A DNA stretch of 64,000 bases, from contig CALSPX010000003.1 of the NCBI GenBank assembly GCA_943788345.1, positions 16,021 to 80,020 on the forward strand. The letters are read 5' to 3'. The notes under the pieces are model-generated. The model ran no database searches. It saw nothing but the letters and a program-made list of their open reading frames with translations, and was not told where the DNA came from. The position numbers were made by a program, and so were the translations under genes. Shown here in pieces: positions 1 through 7,723 of the stretch. Each line of letters begins with the position of its first letter. Position 1 is the stretch's first letter. Source of the DNA: Ascidiaceihabitans sp023955215 (lineage in GTDB: Bacteria; Pseudomonadota; Alphaproteobacteria; Rhodobacterales; Rhodobacteraceae).

Positions 1-388
1 TGAACTCACTGGCTGCCTTTATGACGATGAAGGCAGGGCTGGTGATCAGATCGTGGGCCTTCAGCACGCGATACACTGTGGATTCTGAGACAAAGTAGCG
101 CTCTTGATCAGTGAACGTCACTGCCAGCTCGCGCGGTGACAATTCTGTTTCTTGCAAGGCGAAGTCGACAACCTTGAGCTTCACCTCGTCAGGCACGCGG
201 TTCCAAACGTGTTTAGGCTTGGGAGATTGATCCTCAAGGCCTGCTTCGCCACGCTGCAGATACCGATCATACCAGCGATAAAACGTGGTGCGAGGGATAC
301 CCAGCTTGGCCAGAGTCAGGCGTGCCGACAGATGGCTTTCCTCGACAAGCCGGATGATCTCTAACTTCTCGGATGCGGGATACCTCAT
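1..388 (-). CDS. IS3 transposase OrfB, N-terminal part (partial)
   Basis: The minus-strand frame opens with ATG at 388 and stays open to the window edge (about 129 codons). The visible part has a helix-turn-helix-like segment (TTFYRWYDRYLQRG, about residues 31-44) and then the region that precedes the rve integrase core in IS3 OrfB proteins (ELSPRELAV and YFVSESTVYRVLKAHDL). The catalytic DDE residues would lie beyond the edge. It overlaps orfA by 4 bp (ATGA) and is in the -1 frame relative to it, the usual arrangement for making an OrfAB fusion transposase by frameshifting. It could also be translated by coupling. Family assignment is firm; whether the copy is active cannot be seen. Confidence 0.85.
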   Translation of the reverse strand, partial: MRYPASEKLEIIRLVEESHLSARLTLAKLGIPRTTFYRWYDRYLQRGEAGLEDQSPKPKHVWNRVPDEVKLKVVDFALQETELSPRELAVTFTDQERYFVSESTVYRVLKAHDLITSPAFIVIKAASEF

Positions 389-750
389 TCGTGGTCGCCC
401 CCACCGTCGAACATGCTTTTTTTGAGAAGTCGCAATTCGAGCGTCTGCTCTGCTACCACCTCTTTGAGATCCTTTGCCTCCCGGCGCAGTTCCTTGACCT
501 CATCGGTGTTTGCAGCACGTGCCGTATCGCCTGCCAGACGCTTCTTGCCGGCTTCCATGAAGTCCTTTGACCATTTGTAATAGATGCCCTGGGATATGCC
601 TTCACGGCGGCACAGCTCGGCAATACTGTCCTCACCGCGCAAGCCATCCAGCACGATCCTGATCTTCTCTTCGGATGAATAGTGTTTGCGCGTGGCGCGC
701 TTGATTTCTTTGACGATCTTCTCGCCTGGGCTTTTCGTTGTCTTTCTCAT
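385..750 (-). CDS. IS3 transposase OrfA (helix-turn-helix)
   Basis: This is a 121-residue protein starting at ATG 750, preceded by GAGGAG 8 nt upstream, which decides against a longer 5' extension to 798. An HTH_Tnp_1-type DNA-binding segment (SIAELCRREGISQGIYYKW) is followed by a heptad-rich coiled coil (VKELRREAKDLKEVVAEQTL) for oligomerisation. The protein recognises the IS ends. An A7 run (minus strand, 417-423) near the 3' end encodes the Lys-Lys before SMFDGG and is the only obvious slippery tract upstream of the orfB overlap. It appears intact. Confidence 0.88.
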   Translation of the reverse strand: MRKTTKSPGEKIVKEIKRATRKHYSSEEKIRIVLDGLRGEDSIAELCRREGISQGIYYKWSKDFMEAGKKRLAGDTARAANTDEVKELRREAKDLKEVVAEQTLELRLLKKSMFDGGGDHE

Positions 751-871
751 CGTCCACTCCTCAGTGGTTAGGATGAGCAACAAACCCTCTCTTAGCAAAT
801 ACCGCTATTTGGACCCATAAGCGCTGACGTCAGACAGGCGGCTATCTTATTTGTGGGTCAAAGCGGACACG

Positions 872-3364
872 CTATTTAGGCATGCTTTTGACTAACTCCG
901 CAACGCAAACATCAAGAGCGGCCTGATCGCTGAGTTTAGCAGCTTGTTCAGCCTCAATGAGAATTTGGCTCAATTTGGTAAACCCAACAACACCAGTTGA
1001 GCCAACTGCGTAGTGAGCCGTCGCACTACGGTCGTCCCAAGAGGAAGATTTGTCAGACAGCATGTTAATCGCGTTTCGAACATCAACTAAACTTTGTTTT
1101 TTAAGCTCTTTTGCGATGGCTGGATCCATGAACTGCTCAAGATTGTCACCTGCGGGCACTTCGGTTTGAACAATGTATTTGTTAACGGCTCTTGCAAGAC
1201 GATCAGCTGTAAGATGTTTTGCTAACATCGCGTTCATACCGGACTCCGTTGAGTGGTCCCGATCGCTTGGAATTAGTGCTGTTACGCCAAGAATGATTGT
1301 TTCAGCTGATTTTCCGCTGCCGTCACGAATAGCGCGGGTGGCTTCATATCCATCCATACCCGGCATGTTAACATCCATCAAAATTAGACTATAATGGGTC
1401 TTGTTAGCGGCCTCGACAGCTTCTGTACCCATCGAAACACAATCGGTCTTGAAACCTAGTCGCGAAACCATCTCATTTAATACCGTGCGGTTGATTTGAT
1501 TGTCATCCACTATGAGGACGGGACCTTGAGGAGATGAAGGGACAGTCCATTCTTCAATGTCATTTTGTATGACCGCAGGTTCGCTGCTTTCGTCCTCAGT
1601 TGCTAGCTCCAGCTCTAGAGTGAACTTAAACGTGCTCCCTTTGCCAAGCCGACTTGTCATGTGAATTTCTGAGTTCATCTGCTTCAACGATTGTGTCACG
1701 ATAGCCAACCCTAGGCCTGACCCGCTATTGCTATCCTCTTCATTGAACTTTGCCTTTTCGATGTTTTCAAAAACACGCTTTTGGTCTTCTTTCGCAATTC
1801 CGATCCCTTGGTCGGACACAATGAAAGTTAGAAAACGTGTTTGACTCGTAGATCCTTTTGTCGCGATCATGTCGACGGATACAGCGCCATTCTCTGTGAA
1901 TTTGATAGCGTTACCGAGTAGATTATACATCACGCGGGAAAATGCTTCTGGGAGACCAATGTAGCGGGCATCGACGCTGTTTCCGAGGAAGCTCATATCC
2001 AGAGTATTTTTGTTTGCAGTTGCCAGCGGTGTCAAAACGGTTTGAATGCCTTCAAGCAAGGTACGCAGAGCAAATGGCTGAGCGGTTTCTTGAACTTGGG
2101 TAAGGCGAGTGTGATCCAAGATGCTGGTGACCTGCTCCAATGCTCGGTTGCTACATTCAAGGGCAGTCTTAAACAGCTTCTGATCAGCCTGCGTCAACTT
2201 ACCTGAGTGAATCATATTAAGTGAAGCAATTAATCCATGCAATGGCGTGCGCATCTCGTGGCTCATTGTTGCAAGGAAACGGGATTTAGCGTTGGAGGCT
2301 TCTTTCGCTTCGTCATGAGACGCCTTCAATTTTTCTTCTGCTGCCAGCTGTTCTGAGATATCAGTCAAATATATTATGTAGGTATCGAACCCTTCAACGT
2401 CTTTTGTCCAAACACCAGACATCTCAATTGAAACTGGATTGTATTCGAGGCTTCGTGCAAGAAGGCGAATAGTGTGAGTTCCAGGCGAACCTCGGTAAAG
2501 CATGAATTCGCTTATGCTTGTGCTATCAAGCAGGTCGTGAACGAAGTCTGCGCCGAGAATATCTTCATCTTCGGATCCAAAGTATTTGGTTGCCGCTTGG
2601 TTGCACTGGATGATCATGCCGTCCACATCGGTGAAAATTACAGCCGAGTGAGCGGCTTCAAATGCATTTGTTACATTCGTTGCTGCAAGCTCAATGTTTC
2701 TGCTGCGTTCTTCCAAGTCTCTCCACAGGCGAAACGCGAGAAGGCAAGACAATAGAACAAAACCTAAGATTATGAATGACGAAGCATGGAAACTCAGAAA
2801 GGTCTTGTATTGCTGTTCACGCACATCGGTTTGTGCCTCTGATAAGCTTTGAATTCCGCGCGTTGTAAGTAAACGAATGGTTGGTTCAGTTAAGGCTACT
2901 AAATCAAATATCGATTGAATTTCGGCCGTCGTTGGTTCGGTCATCGAGTCGATAATAGAAGCAAGCTCATCCCGTCTAGCTAAGACAACTTGATAATCGT
3001 CGCTTGCGGAAACAGTGCTGCCGATGCGGACCAAAGTAGCACCAATTACACTAACGCGGCTATAAAATATATCGAAACTCACTTGAATTTTAGAGAACTC
3101 GGCCGGAGTAATTTCGGTACCACCCGCAGAACGGGGTGTCATCGGCTCCAGAAGGTTGGCAGCAAAACTCTTGAAGTCCACGTCTACCTGGGATATGTTC
3201 CACCCCAGGTTGTCCGAGGGGGTGACAGCCAAACGGTCGATCTGTGTTTTTAACGCTCTCCCACCGATAAGTAAGGTGAAGAATGCGACAACAAGAAGTG
3301 TCAGCAATGTCATTGCCGACAAGCTGCGAATTCTAGAGCGCCGTTTGCGAAGCCGAGTTCTCAT
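872..3364 (-). CDS. hybrid sensor histidine kinase (TM-PAS-HisKA-HATPase-REC-HPt)
   Basis: This 830-residue inner-membrane kinase has TM1 at about 17-36, a periplasmic domain to about 190, TM2 at about 193-213, a PAS domain at about 230-340, HisKA with phospho-His369 (ATMSHEMRTPLHG), HATPase_c at about 470-590 (N box NLLGNAIKF, G1 DQGIGI, G2 GSGLGLAI), a receiver domain with Asp664 (LILMDVNMPG), and a C-terminal HPt-like domain with His784 (ATAHYAVGSTG). A full internal phosphorelay is therefore present. Its start overlaps the stop of the upstream molybdopterin-fold gene by ATGA, so the two are probably translated together and the exported partner may be the sensory subunit. The likely output is the LuxR-type regulator at 4120-4776. 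The IS terminus lies 2 bp after the stop but the HPt domain looks complete. The ligand is unknown. Confidence 0.9.
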   Translation of the reverse strand: MRTRLRKRRSRIRSLSAMTLLTLLVVAFFTLLIGGRALKTQIDRLAVTPSDNLGWNISQVDVDFKSFAANLLEPMTPRSAGGTEITPAEFSKIQVSFDIFYSRVSVIGATLVRIGSTVSASDDYQVVLARRDELASIIDSMTEPTTAEIQSIFDLVALTEPTIRLLTTRGIQSLSEAQTDVREQQYKTFLSFHASSFIILGFVLLSCLLAFRLWRDLEERSRNIELAATNVTNAFEAAHSAVIFTDVDGMIIQCNQAATKYFGSEDEDILGADFVHDLLDSTSISEFMLYRGSPGTHTIRLLARSLEYNPVSIEMSGVWTKDVEGFDTYIIYLTDISEQLAAEEKLKASHDEAKEASNAKSRFLATMSHEMRTPLHGLIASLNMIHSGKLTQADQKLFKTALECSNRALEQVTSILDHTRLTQVQETAQPFALRTLLEGIQTVLTPLATANKNTLDMSFLGNSVDARYIGLPEAFSRVMYNLLGNAIKFTENGAVSVDMIATKGSTSQTRFLTFIVSDQGIGIAKEDQKRVFENIEKAKFNEEDSNSGSGLGLAIVTQSLKQMNSEIHMTSRLGKGSTFKFTLELELATEDESSEPAVIQNDIEEWTVPSSPQGPVLIVDDNQINRTVLNEMVSRLGFKTDCVSMGTEAVEAANKTHYSLILMDVNMPGMDGYEATRAIRDGSGKSAETIILGVTALIPSDRDHSTESGMNAMLAKHLTADRLARAVNKYIVQTEVPAGDNLEQFMDPAIAKELKKQSLVDVRNAINMLSDKSSSWDDRSATAHYAVGSTGVVGFTKLSQILIEAEQAAKLSDQAALDVCVAELVKSMPK

Positions 3365-3855
3365 TGATGTTTTGACTCTTTAATGTCTTTTTTCACAGAA
3401 ACGAGCTGCCAGATGCTGACGGCATAAATTTCTTCTTGTTGGTATTTGGTGCCTGAATCGTATGGGAATACTACCCAATACGGCCCTTTTTCACGGCGGC
3501 TAAATGGTTCGTCGTTCATCAAGTATGCTACGATTGGAGCATTTTCGGTTATATCCTCGACCGCAATTTTGATTGCATAATCGTTTAAGGCGGTCAAAGT
3601 GACGACACCATCTGTGATGTCAGCCAACTCCAAAACGGATTTGAGTGAAGGCCCAGAGAAGTTAATGGTTCCTTCGGTCCAAATTGTACTTGTTTCAAAT
3701 GAGGTTTGCTGCAGCGCGGCTACGTCTTCGCTTTGAAGCTCAACAACAGTGTCTCCATTTGTAATTGTAAGGCTGTCGGCGGCAGCCACTAGTGTTGGTG
3801 TGGAAAAAAGCGCAACAAGGGTTATGAGGGCCGTGAGTGGTTTTATTCTAAGCAT
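3361..3855 (-). CDS. exported oxidoreductase molybdopterin-binding-like protein without cysteine
   Basis: This protein of about 164 residues starts at ATG 3855 (AAGGAA 7-12 nt upstream; a longer frame to 3906 lacks such a site). A signal peptide is clear (PLTALITLVALFSTPTLVAAA). The mature part resembles the small SUOX-type molybdopterin-binding fold, with the recognisable GPYWVVFPYD segment near the end. The mature protein has no cysteine, so it cannot supply the thiolate ligand that sulfite-oxidase-type enzymes use for molybdenum. A sensory or structural role is therefore more likely than catalysis. It overlaps the hybrid kinase start by 4 bp, suggesting a two-gene sensory operon. The family is inferred from a few motifs; the function is inference. 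Confidence 0.68.
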   Translation of the reverse strand: MLRIKPLTALITLVALFSTPTLVAAADSLTITNGDTVVELQSEDVAALQQTSFETSTIWTEGTINFSGPSLKSVLELADITDGVVTLTALNDYAIKIAVEDITENAPIVAYLMNDEPFSRREKGPYWVVFPYDSGTKYQQEEIYAVSIWQLVSVKKDIKESKHQ

Positions 3856-3891
3856 TTGATGTTCCTTGACAGAAATTCGACAACCAGCCCT

Positions 3892-3929
3892 TTTAGATAC
3901 ATTCAAAAGAAAATTTAGATGTATCTAAA
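3892..3929. promoter_or_regulatory. perfect 11-bp inverted repeat upstream of the sensor operon
   Basis: TTTAGATACAT (3892-3902) and its exact complement ATGTATCTAAA (3919-3929) flank a 16-nt AT-rich spacer. The site lies 37 bp upstream of the ATG of the exported sensor protein, in the 264-bp gap shared with the divergent response regulator. The position and symmetry fit an operator for a dimeric regulator, perhaps the LuxR-type regulator next door. A transcription-terminator role is unlikely because there is no GC-rich stem and no upstream gene to end. Confidence 0.45.
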
Positions 3930-4119
3930 GATTTATGATATGTTTGTTCGAGAAATTTGGTAGTTTGACACTTTGATTGGTGAAAAAAGAGCGTAGTAGG
4001 TACGAAAGGCGCAGGATGTGTTCTAAGTATAGCGGCCAGCACTTAAGTTGGTTACAACGGATTTTTTTGGACGCGTTGGTGATTTCCTGTAAGTTTGAGA
4101 AGTGATTTAGGAAGTAATT

Positions 4120-4776
4120 ATGAATTTGAGTGAACGTGATGACGAGACTGGCGACAACGAGAATGCGTTGAAGATAGTAATTGCAGATGACCACAAGTTA
4201 CTTGCTGATGCCGTTTCATCAATGCTTGGCGGGGAAAGGGGCTTCGAAACCTCATGCTGCTATGATTTGGAATCTTTGCTTGAACTTTTGGGACGGGGCA
4301 AGTTCGATGTGATCCTCCTTGATCTGAAAATGCCGGGGATGTCCGGGCTTGATAGTGTCGCGCAAGTTGTTAGCGCTGCTCGCGACGGTTACGTCGTTTT
4401 GTTTACAGGACAAGTTGATCGTCACGTTCTTGATAAGGCGCTCGAACTTGGCGTGCGCGGGTTGATTGCGAAAACGATGCCTCTGCGGTCCCTCGGTAGC
4501 ATCATAGAGTTGATTAGCTCTGGTCAGATTTTTGTTCCCGTTGGTGCAGACTTCCCGGGTTCGACAACTGACCTGAAAAACAACCATGGTCTGAATGACA
4601 AAGAACTGTATGTGTTGCGCTTGGCTGCGGACGGTATGACAAATAAAGAAATCGCGCGCGAAATGGGTGCGACAGAGGTCATTGTCAAAATGCACATGCG
4701 TTCAATTTGCAGAAAGCTTGGTGCCCGAAATCGTGCACATGCTGCGATTATTAGCCGTGAGCGCTCGCTACTTTAA
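4120..4776 (+). CDS. LuxR/NarL-type response regulator
   Basis: The 218-residue protein has an N-terminal receiver domain (acidic pair in IADDHK at about 22-25, phospho-Asp68 in LLDLKMPG, conserved Lys118) followed by a GerE/LuxR helix-turn-helix (LNDKELYVLRLAADG, then TNKEIAREMGATEVIVKMH, about 158-192). It would bind DNA as a phosphorylated dimer. It is transcribed away from the hybrid kinase operon and ends 10 bp before the convergent fliD gene. The proximity makes it the natural output of the kinase at 872-3364; this pairing is inference. All key phosphorylation residues are present. Confidence 0.9.
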   Translation: MNLSERDDETGDNENALKIVIADDHKLLADAVSSMLGGERGFETSCCYDLESLLELLGRGKFDVILLDLKMPGMSGLDSVAQVVSAARDGYVVLFTGQVDRHVLDKALELGVRGLIAKTMPLRSLGSIIELISSGQIFVPVGADFPGSTTDLKNNHGLNDKELYVLRLAADGMTNKEIAREMGATEVIVKMHMRSICRKLGARNRAHAAIISRERSLL

Positions 4777-4786
4777 AACCGTCGCT

Positions 4787-6436
4787 CTATTTATCGGCGT
4801 TCCAAGACTCCACTAAAGATTCCATATATTCGCCAGTCTCGTTGAGGCTGGCGATCATTGCTTCCATTCTGCCGAATTGGACATTGTAACGATCTGTCAG
4901 CACGTTCACTTTTTCTTCAATTGTGGTTAGATCTGCCTCGAAGCTTTGTAGATTTTCATTCAATTCGGTTTCACGTCTAGAAAGCAGTCCACCTGCTCCG
5001 ATGAGCGCATCACTGTAACTTTCAAGATTGTCGGTTAGGCTGATGCCATAGCGAACGTTTGTTGAAACAGCTTGCGCATTTTCCAAAGTGAACAACATAC
5101 CATTTGTATCCTCTAATGAAGACCGCAGCGTCGTTTTGCCGTTGCGGTCAGTACTGATTTCTAGATTTTGGCCATCTAGGGTCGCTGTAGGGGGCGTTGT
5201 CGCGGGGTTATATACCAAAGCGTAAAATCCAGCTTTCGGTGGCGCAAACGCTAAGCCTGTTGCGTAAACGCCAGGGTCATCGGTGCCGTACTGCGAAGCA
5301 AAGATTGCTTCAGCAATCTCTGGGTTCTCTTCGATGGCACGTTCAAAAAGGGTTTCATCAAGCGTCAAGCTGCCATCTAGCTCGGTCTTGATGCCAAGCT
5401 CTGCAAGATAGACGGGGTTATCGCCAAAACCAGCAATGGGTTCGGTTGTGATGCTGTTCATCTTATTTAGAATAGATCGCGCAGCGATATCGCCAGCAAG
5501 TGAGCCCTCTTCTCCGCCGTTAAAGCCACGCTGAGTTGCGGTCTTTAAATAATCTTTGAGCGAGTTTACTTCGTCTAAGAACGTTGTGACCCTATCTCTG
5601 ACAGAAGTGCTGCTTTCGTTTGAGATTAAGGTTGAAGTCCCAACTTTATTTAAGGTCATGCGGTGACCGGGAAATAAATCATCAATAACATTACTGTCGC
5701 GCGTGACGTTTACGCCATCGACTGTGAAATTCGCGTCGGTTGCGTCTGCAACAGCGGTAGTGATGCCCAACGGATTGTTCGCTGAATCGCTTTGGCCTTC
5801 AGTACCATTGGATGTAAGGCCAAGGGCCTCCTTGATAGAGGTAACAGATTCCGCATCAAGCGCATTAGAAACCCCAGCATCAGCTTTGATAATAAGGGCC
5901 ATGCCTTCGCCAGTATTGATCAAGGAAGCCGATAAACCTTTGATGCTATTTAGCGTTCGGGTGAATCCAGTCAGCGTATTGTTGCTGCTGTCGATGTCGA
6001 AACTGACTGGGTTAATGGTATTCTGGGTCCCCAACGAAACAGTGTTCGCGCCAAGTAAGGTACTTGTGTTGGTATTCGTATCAAAATTAATCGAAACAAT
6101 TTGAGATGCCGCAAGCGTGTTTACTTCTACAACAGCAGAAACGTCAGAAGCCAAAGCTTCCATAGTTACCTCAATAGAGACGGCCTCGGTGGTTGAACTT
6201 GCAACACGCGATGCTGACTCTGCTGTACTTGCCATTCCTGCCTTGAAAAGGCCTAGCTGCGAAGACAGGAGCCCTATTGCTGAAATGGAGGTGTTGGCAT
6301 CTTCGATGCGGCGCTCGGTTAAAACACGATCGCTGTTGGTTTCAGCTTCGACAAGGCTGCTTGTCAGGCTCTTCAATTAAATCCCACTGCCGTTTTGGCT
6401 GAGAGTCGAAAGAATATCAGTCGTCATGTCCGCCAT
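4787..6436 (-). pseudogene. fliD: flagellar filament cap protein FliD, interrupted by an in-frame TAA
   Basis: FliD caps the flagellar filament and guides flagellin folding. The natural start is ATG 6436 with a strong AAGGAG about 9 nt upstream. The first 19 codons read MADMTTDILSTLSQNGSGI, the expected FliD N-terminus. Codon 20 (6377-6379) is TAA, then the same frame runs on for 529 residues from TTG 6376: SLTSSLVEAET, the central D2/D3 domains with RTLNSIKGLSASL, and a C-terminal coiled coil (QFGRMEAMIASLNETGEYM). Everything after the ochre codon looks intact. Possibilities are a recent nonsense mutation, reinitiation at TTG immediately after the stop, or a sequence error. No other flagellar gene is in the window. 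Confidence 0.72.
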
Positions 6437-6510
6437 TGGTGTAGGCTCCTTACGTATAAATAAACGTCTGGTTGGGCTAATTGTTTAGACACTCCAGAAT
6501 TTTGTTTGGC

Positions 6511-6855
6511 TTACATCCGAAATTTCATGACTTTGCAGGCATGTGTTCGGAGTGTGCCATTCTTGATGATTGAGATTGCCCCGGTTTCCCGATTGATGGA
6601 CAGTTCAGATTTGCCCCAATCCGCATTGAAGATTTTTTTGTTGGCGAAGGTTATCGTTGCATCTCTTGGCACGGTGCCAGTCACTTTTCCTATCTTGCCC
6701 AAACCAACCTTTTCAAAGGTGACACGTTCAAAAGGAGCCCCCGGCTTAGAACATTCATAAATCTCGTTTTAATACCGAGAAATGTTAGAGCAATCGCTCA
6801 ACGATCCGCTGGTGATCAAAGCCACGAAACTAAATTCTAATAAAGCATTGCTCAT
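6511..6855 (-). pseudogene. small exported cysteine-containing protein, interrupted by in-frame TAA
   Basis: From ATG 6855 (AAGGAAAA upstream) the frame encodes a hydrophobic signal-like N-terminus (LLEFSFVALITSGSLSDC), meets TAA at 6769-6771, and continues in the same frame for another 85 codons (YECSKPGAPFERVTFEKVG, ADWGKSELSINRETGAIS, a late Cys). Joined, the product would be about 114 residues, exported, with three or more cysteines. I do not recognise the family. Like the adjacent fliD, it is broken by a single ochre codon in otherwise continuous frame. The downstream part might be translated alone from TTG 6702, but that start has no ribosome site. Confidence 0.4.
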
Positions 6856-6878
6856 CTGTTTTCCTTGCAATTGAGGTT

Positions 6879-7029
6879 TTAAGCGTTATCCGTCTCGTCT
6901 TCTTCTAAATCTTCAGCAGTTTCAGGATCGGCAGGGTTGTCATCTGATGTAAGGGCTTCGTCGTCAGTTTGGATATCTTCAGATTCACGGGCTGTCTCGA
7001 TGTGAAAAAAAGCCCATTTTTGTGCGCAT
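6879..7029 (-). pseudogene. possible short acidic ORF broken at a homopolymer
   Basis: A strongly acidic C-terminal reading (ESEDIQTDDEAL, then AEDLEEDETDNA, stop at 6879) has no start codon in its own frame. Removing one base from the T7 run (minus strand, 7005-7011) joins it to ATG 7029 and would give about 49 residues beginning MRTKMGFF. No family is recognised and the ribosome site is weak. It could equally be chance open sequence, and the annotation is tentative. It matters mainly as another candidate single-base disruption in this stretch. Confidence 0.22.
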
Positions 7030-7131
7030 TCGGATCAGGTGATATCCTAAGATGCAAAACCGAAACTGAAGTTGGGGCGACCGAAAAGAAATATCAGCAT
7101 ATCATGATTTAAGGATAATTTTGAGTTTATC

Positions 7132-7569
7132 ATGTTCTCACATTTCGAAGATAGAGATATTAAGTGTGGCTACATCGGGCCGGAAAATCGTCAGTACGAC
7201 GTACTTCGCCGGATGCTAAGCTCAAACGAAATTACGTTGCAGCCTGCCACTGGTTTTAGCTCTCTTGGTTCTGCTGAAGCAGCGTCTTACGATATCATGT
7301 TCGTAGATATTGACGGCCTTGGTGGCATCGATCGGATGATTGATACTCTTTCCAATTTCAGAATTGATAACCCAGGTGTCCCAGTGGTTATGATTTCGGA
7401 CACGTTCAGCCGTGACGATTTTGACAAGTCACGCCAAATTCTTGCTGACGTTTCACTCCGCAGCCCAGTCCTATACCCGTCCCTTGAGTTGTCGTTGTTT
7501 GAAGCAGTTGAAAACAACATGAGCTGGCAAGAAAACGTGATGTACCACCGCGAAAATATCGCTGGTTAA
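7132..7569 (+). CDS. stand-alone degenerate (pseudo)receiver-like protein
   Basis: This 145-residue protein has a response-regulator receiver-like pattern: beta1 KCGYIGPEN, beta3 YDIMFVDIDGLGG with the candidate Asp, beta4 VPVVMISDT, beta5 RSPVLYPS. The paired acidic residues normally after beta1 are replaced by Gly-Pro-Glu, and the conserved Lys of beta5 (usually Lys-Pro) is Tyr-Pro. It is therefore probably not phosphorylated in the ordinary way and may act as a protein-interaction module. There is no output domain. It sits between the decayed flagellar genes and the IS21 locus, with a hairpin terminator after it. Receiver assignment is moderate; the role is unknown. Confidence 0.6.
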   Translation: MFSHFEDRDIKCGYIGPENRQYDVLRRMLSSNEITLQPATGFSSLGSAEAASYDIMFVDIDGLGGIDRMIDTLSNFRIDNPGVPVVMISDTFSRDDFDKSRQILADVSLRSPVLYPSLELSLFEAVENNMSWQENVMYHRENIAG

Positions 7570-7617
7570 GTGCGGCCAGACTAATATTTTAAATACTCAT
7601 TACTCTCCATCTCTCTC

Positions 7618-7653
7618 GAAAGGCACAGGCTCTTCCAAGCGTCTGTGCCTTTC
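7618..7653 (+). terminator. intrinsic terminator after the pseudo-receiver gene
   Basis: AAAGGCACAG (7619-7628) pairs with CTGTGCCTTT (7643-7652) around a 14-nt loop, extended by one G-C pair. A short, imperfect T-rich tract follows. It lies 49 bp after the stop codon of the upstream gene. Confidence 0.6.
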
Positions 7654-7723
7654 AATCTTTAAGCTCGCATTCGTTGATCGCTATTTAGATCGACCAATGG
7701 AATTTTAAAACTTGGGCCTAATC

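Larger units (their letters stand above)
1..869 (-). mobile_element. IS3-family insertion sequence, left part cut by window edge
   Basis: The two overlapping frames orfA and orfB, arranged as in IS3-family elements, are transcribed toward the window start. The outer end is placed at 869, where the minus strand begins TGTCCGCTTTGACCC, a TG-starting terminus typical of the family. The other end lies outside the window, so inverted repeats and target duplication cannot be compared. The terminus is only 2 bp from the stop codon of the neighbouring histidine kinase, which marks this as an insertion into the downstream flank of that gene. Confidence 0.8.

Noticed and set aside
872..1120. Truncation of the hybrid kinase by the IS3 insertion
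   Set aside because: The HPt-like domain is complete to its last helix and the native-looking stop lies before the IS end.
5703..6104. Plus-strand frame of 133 codons inside fliD
   Set aside because: It is a mirror of the fliD coding strand; low-complexity Ser/Val/Leu with no independent support.
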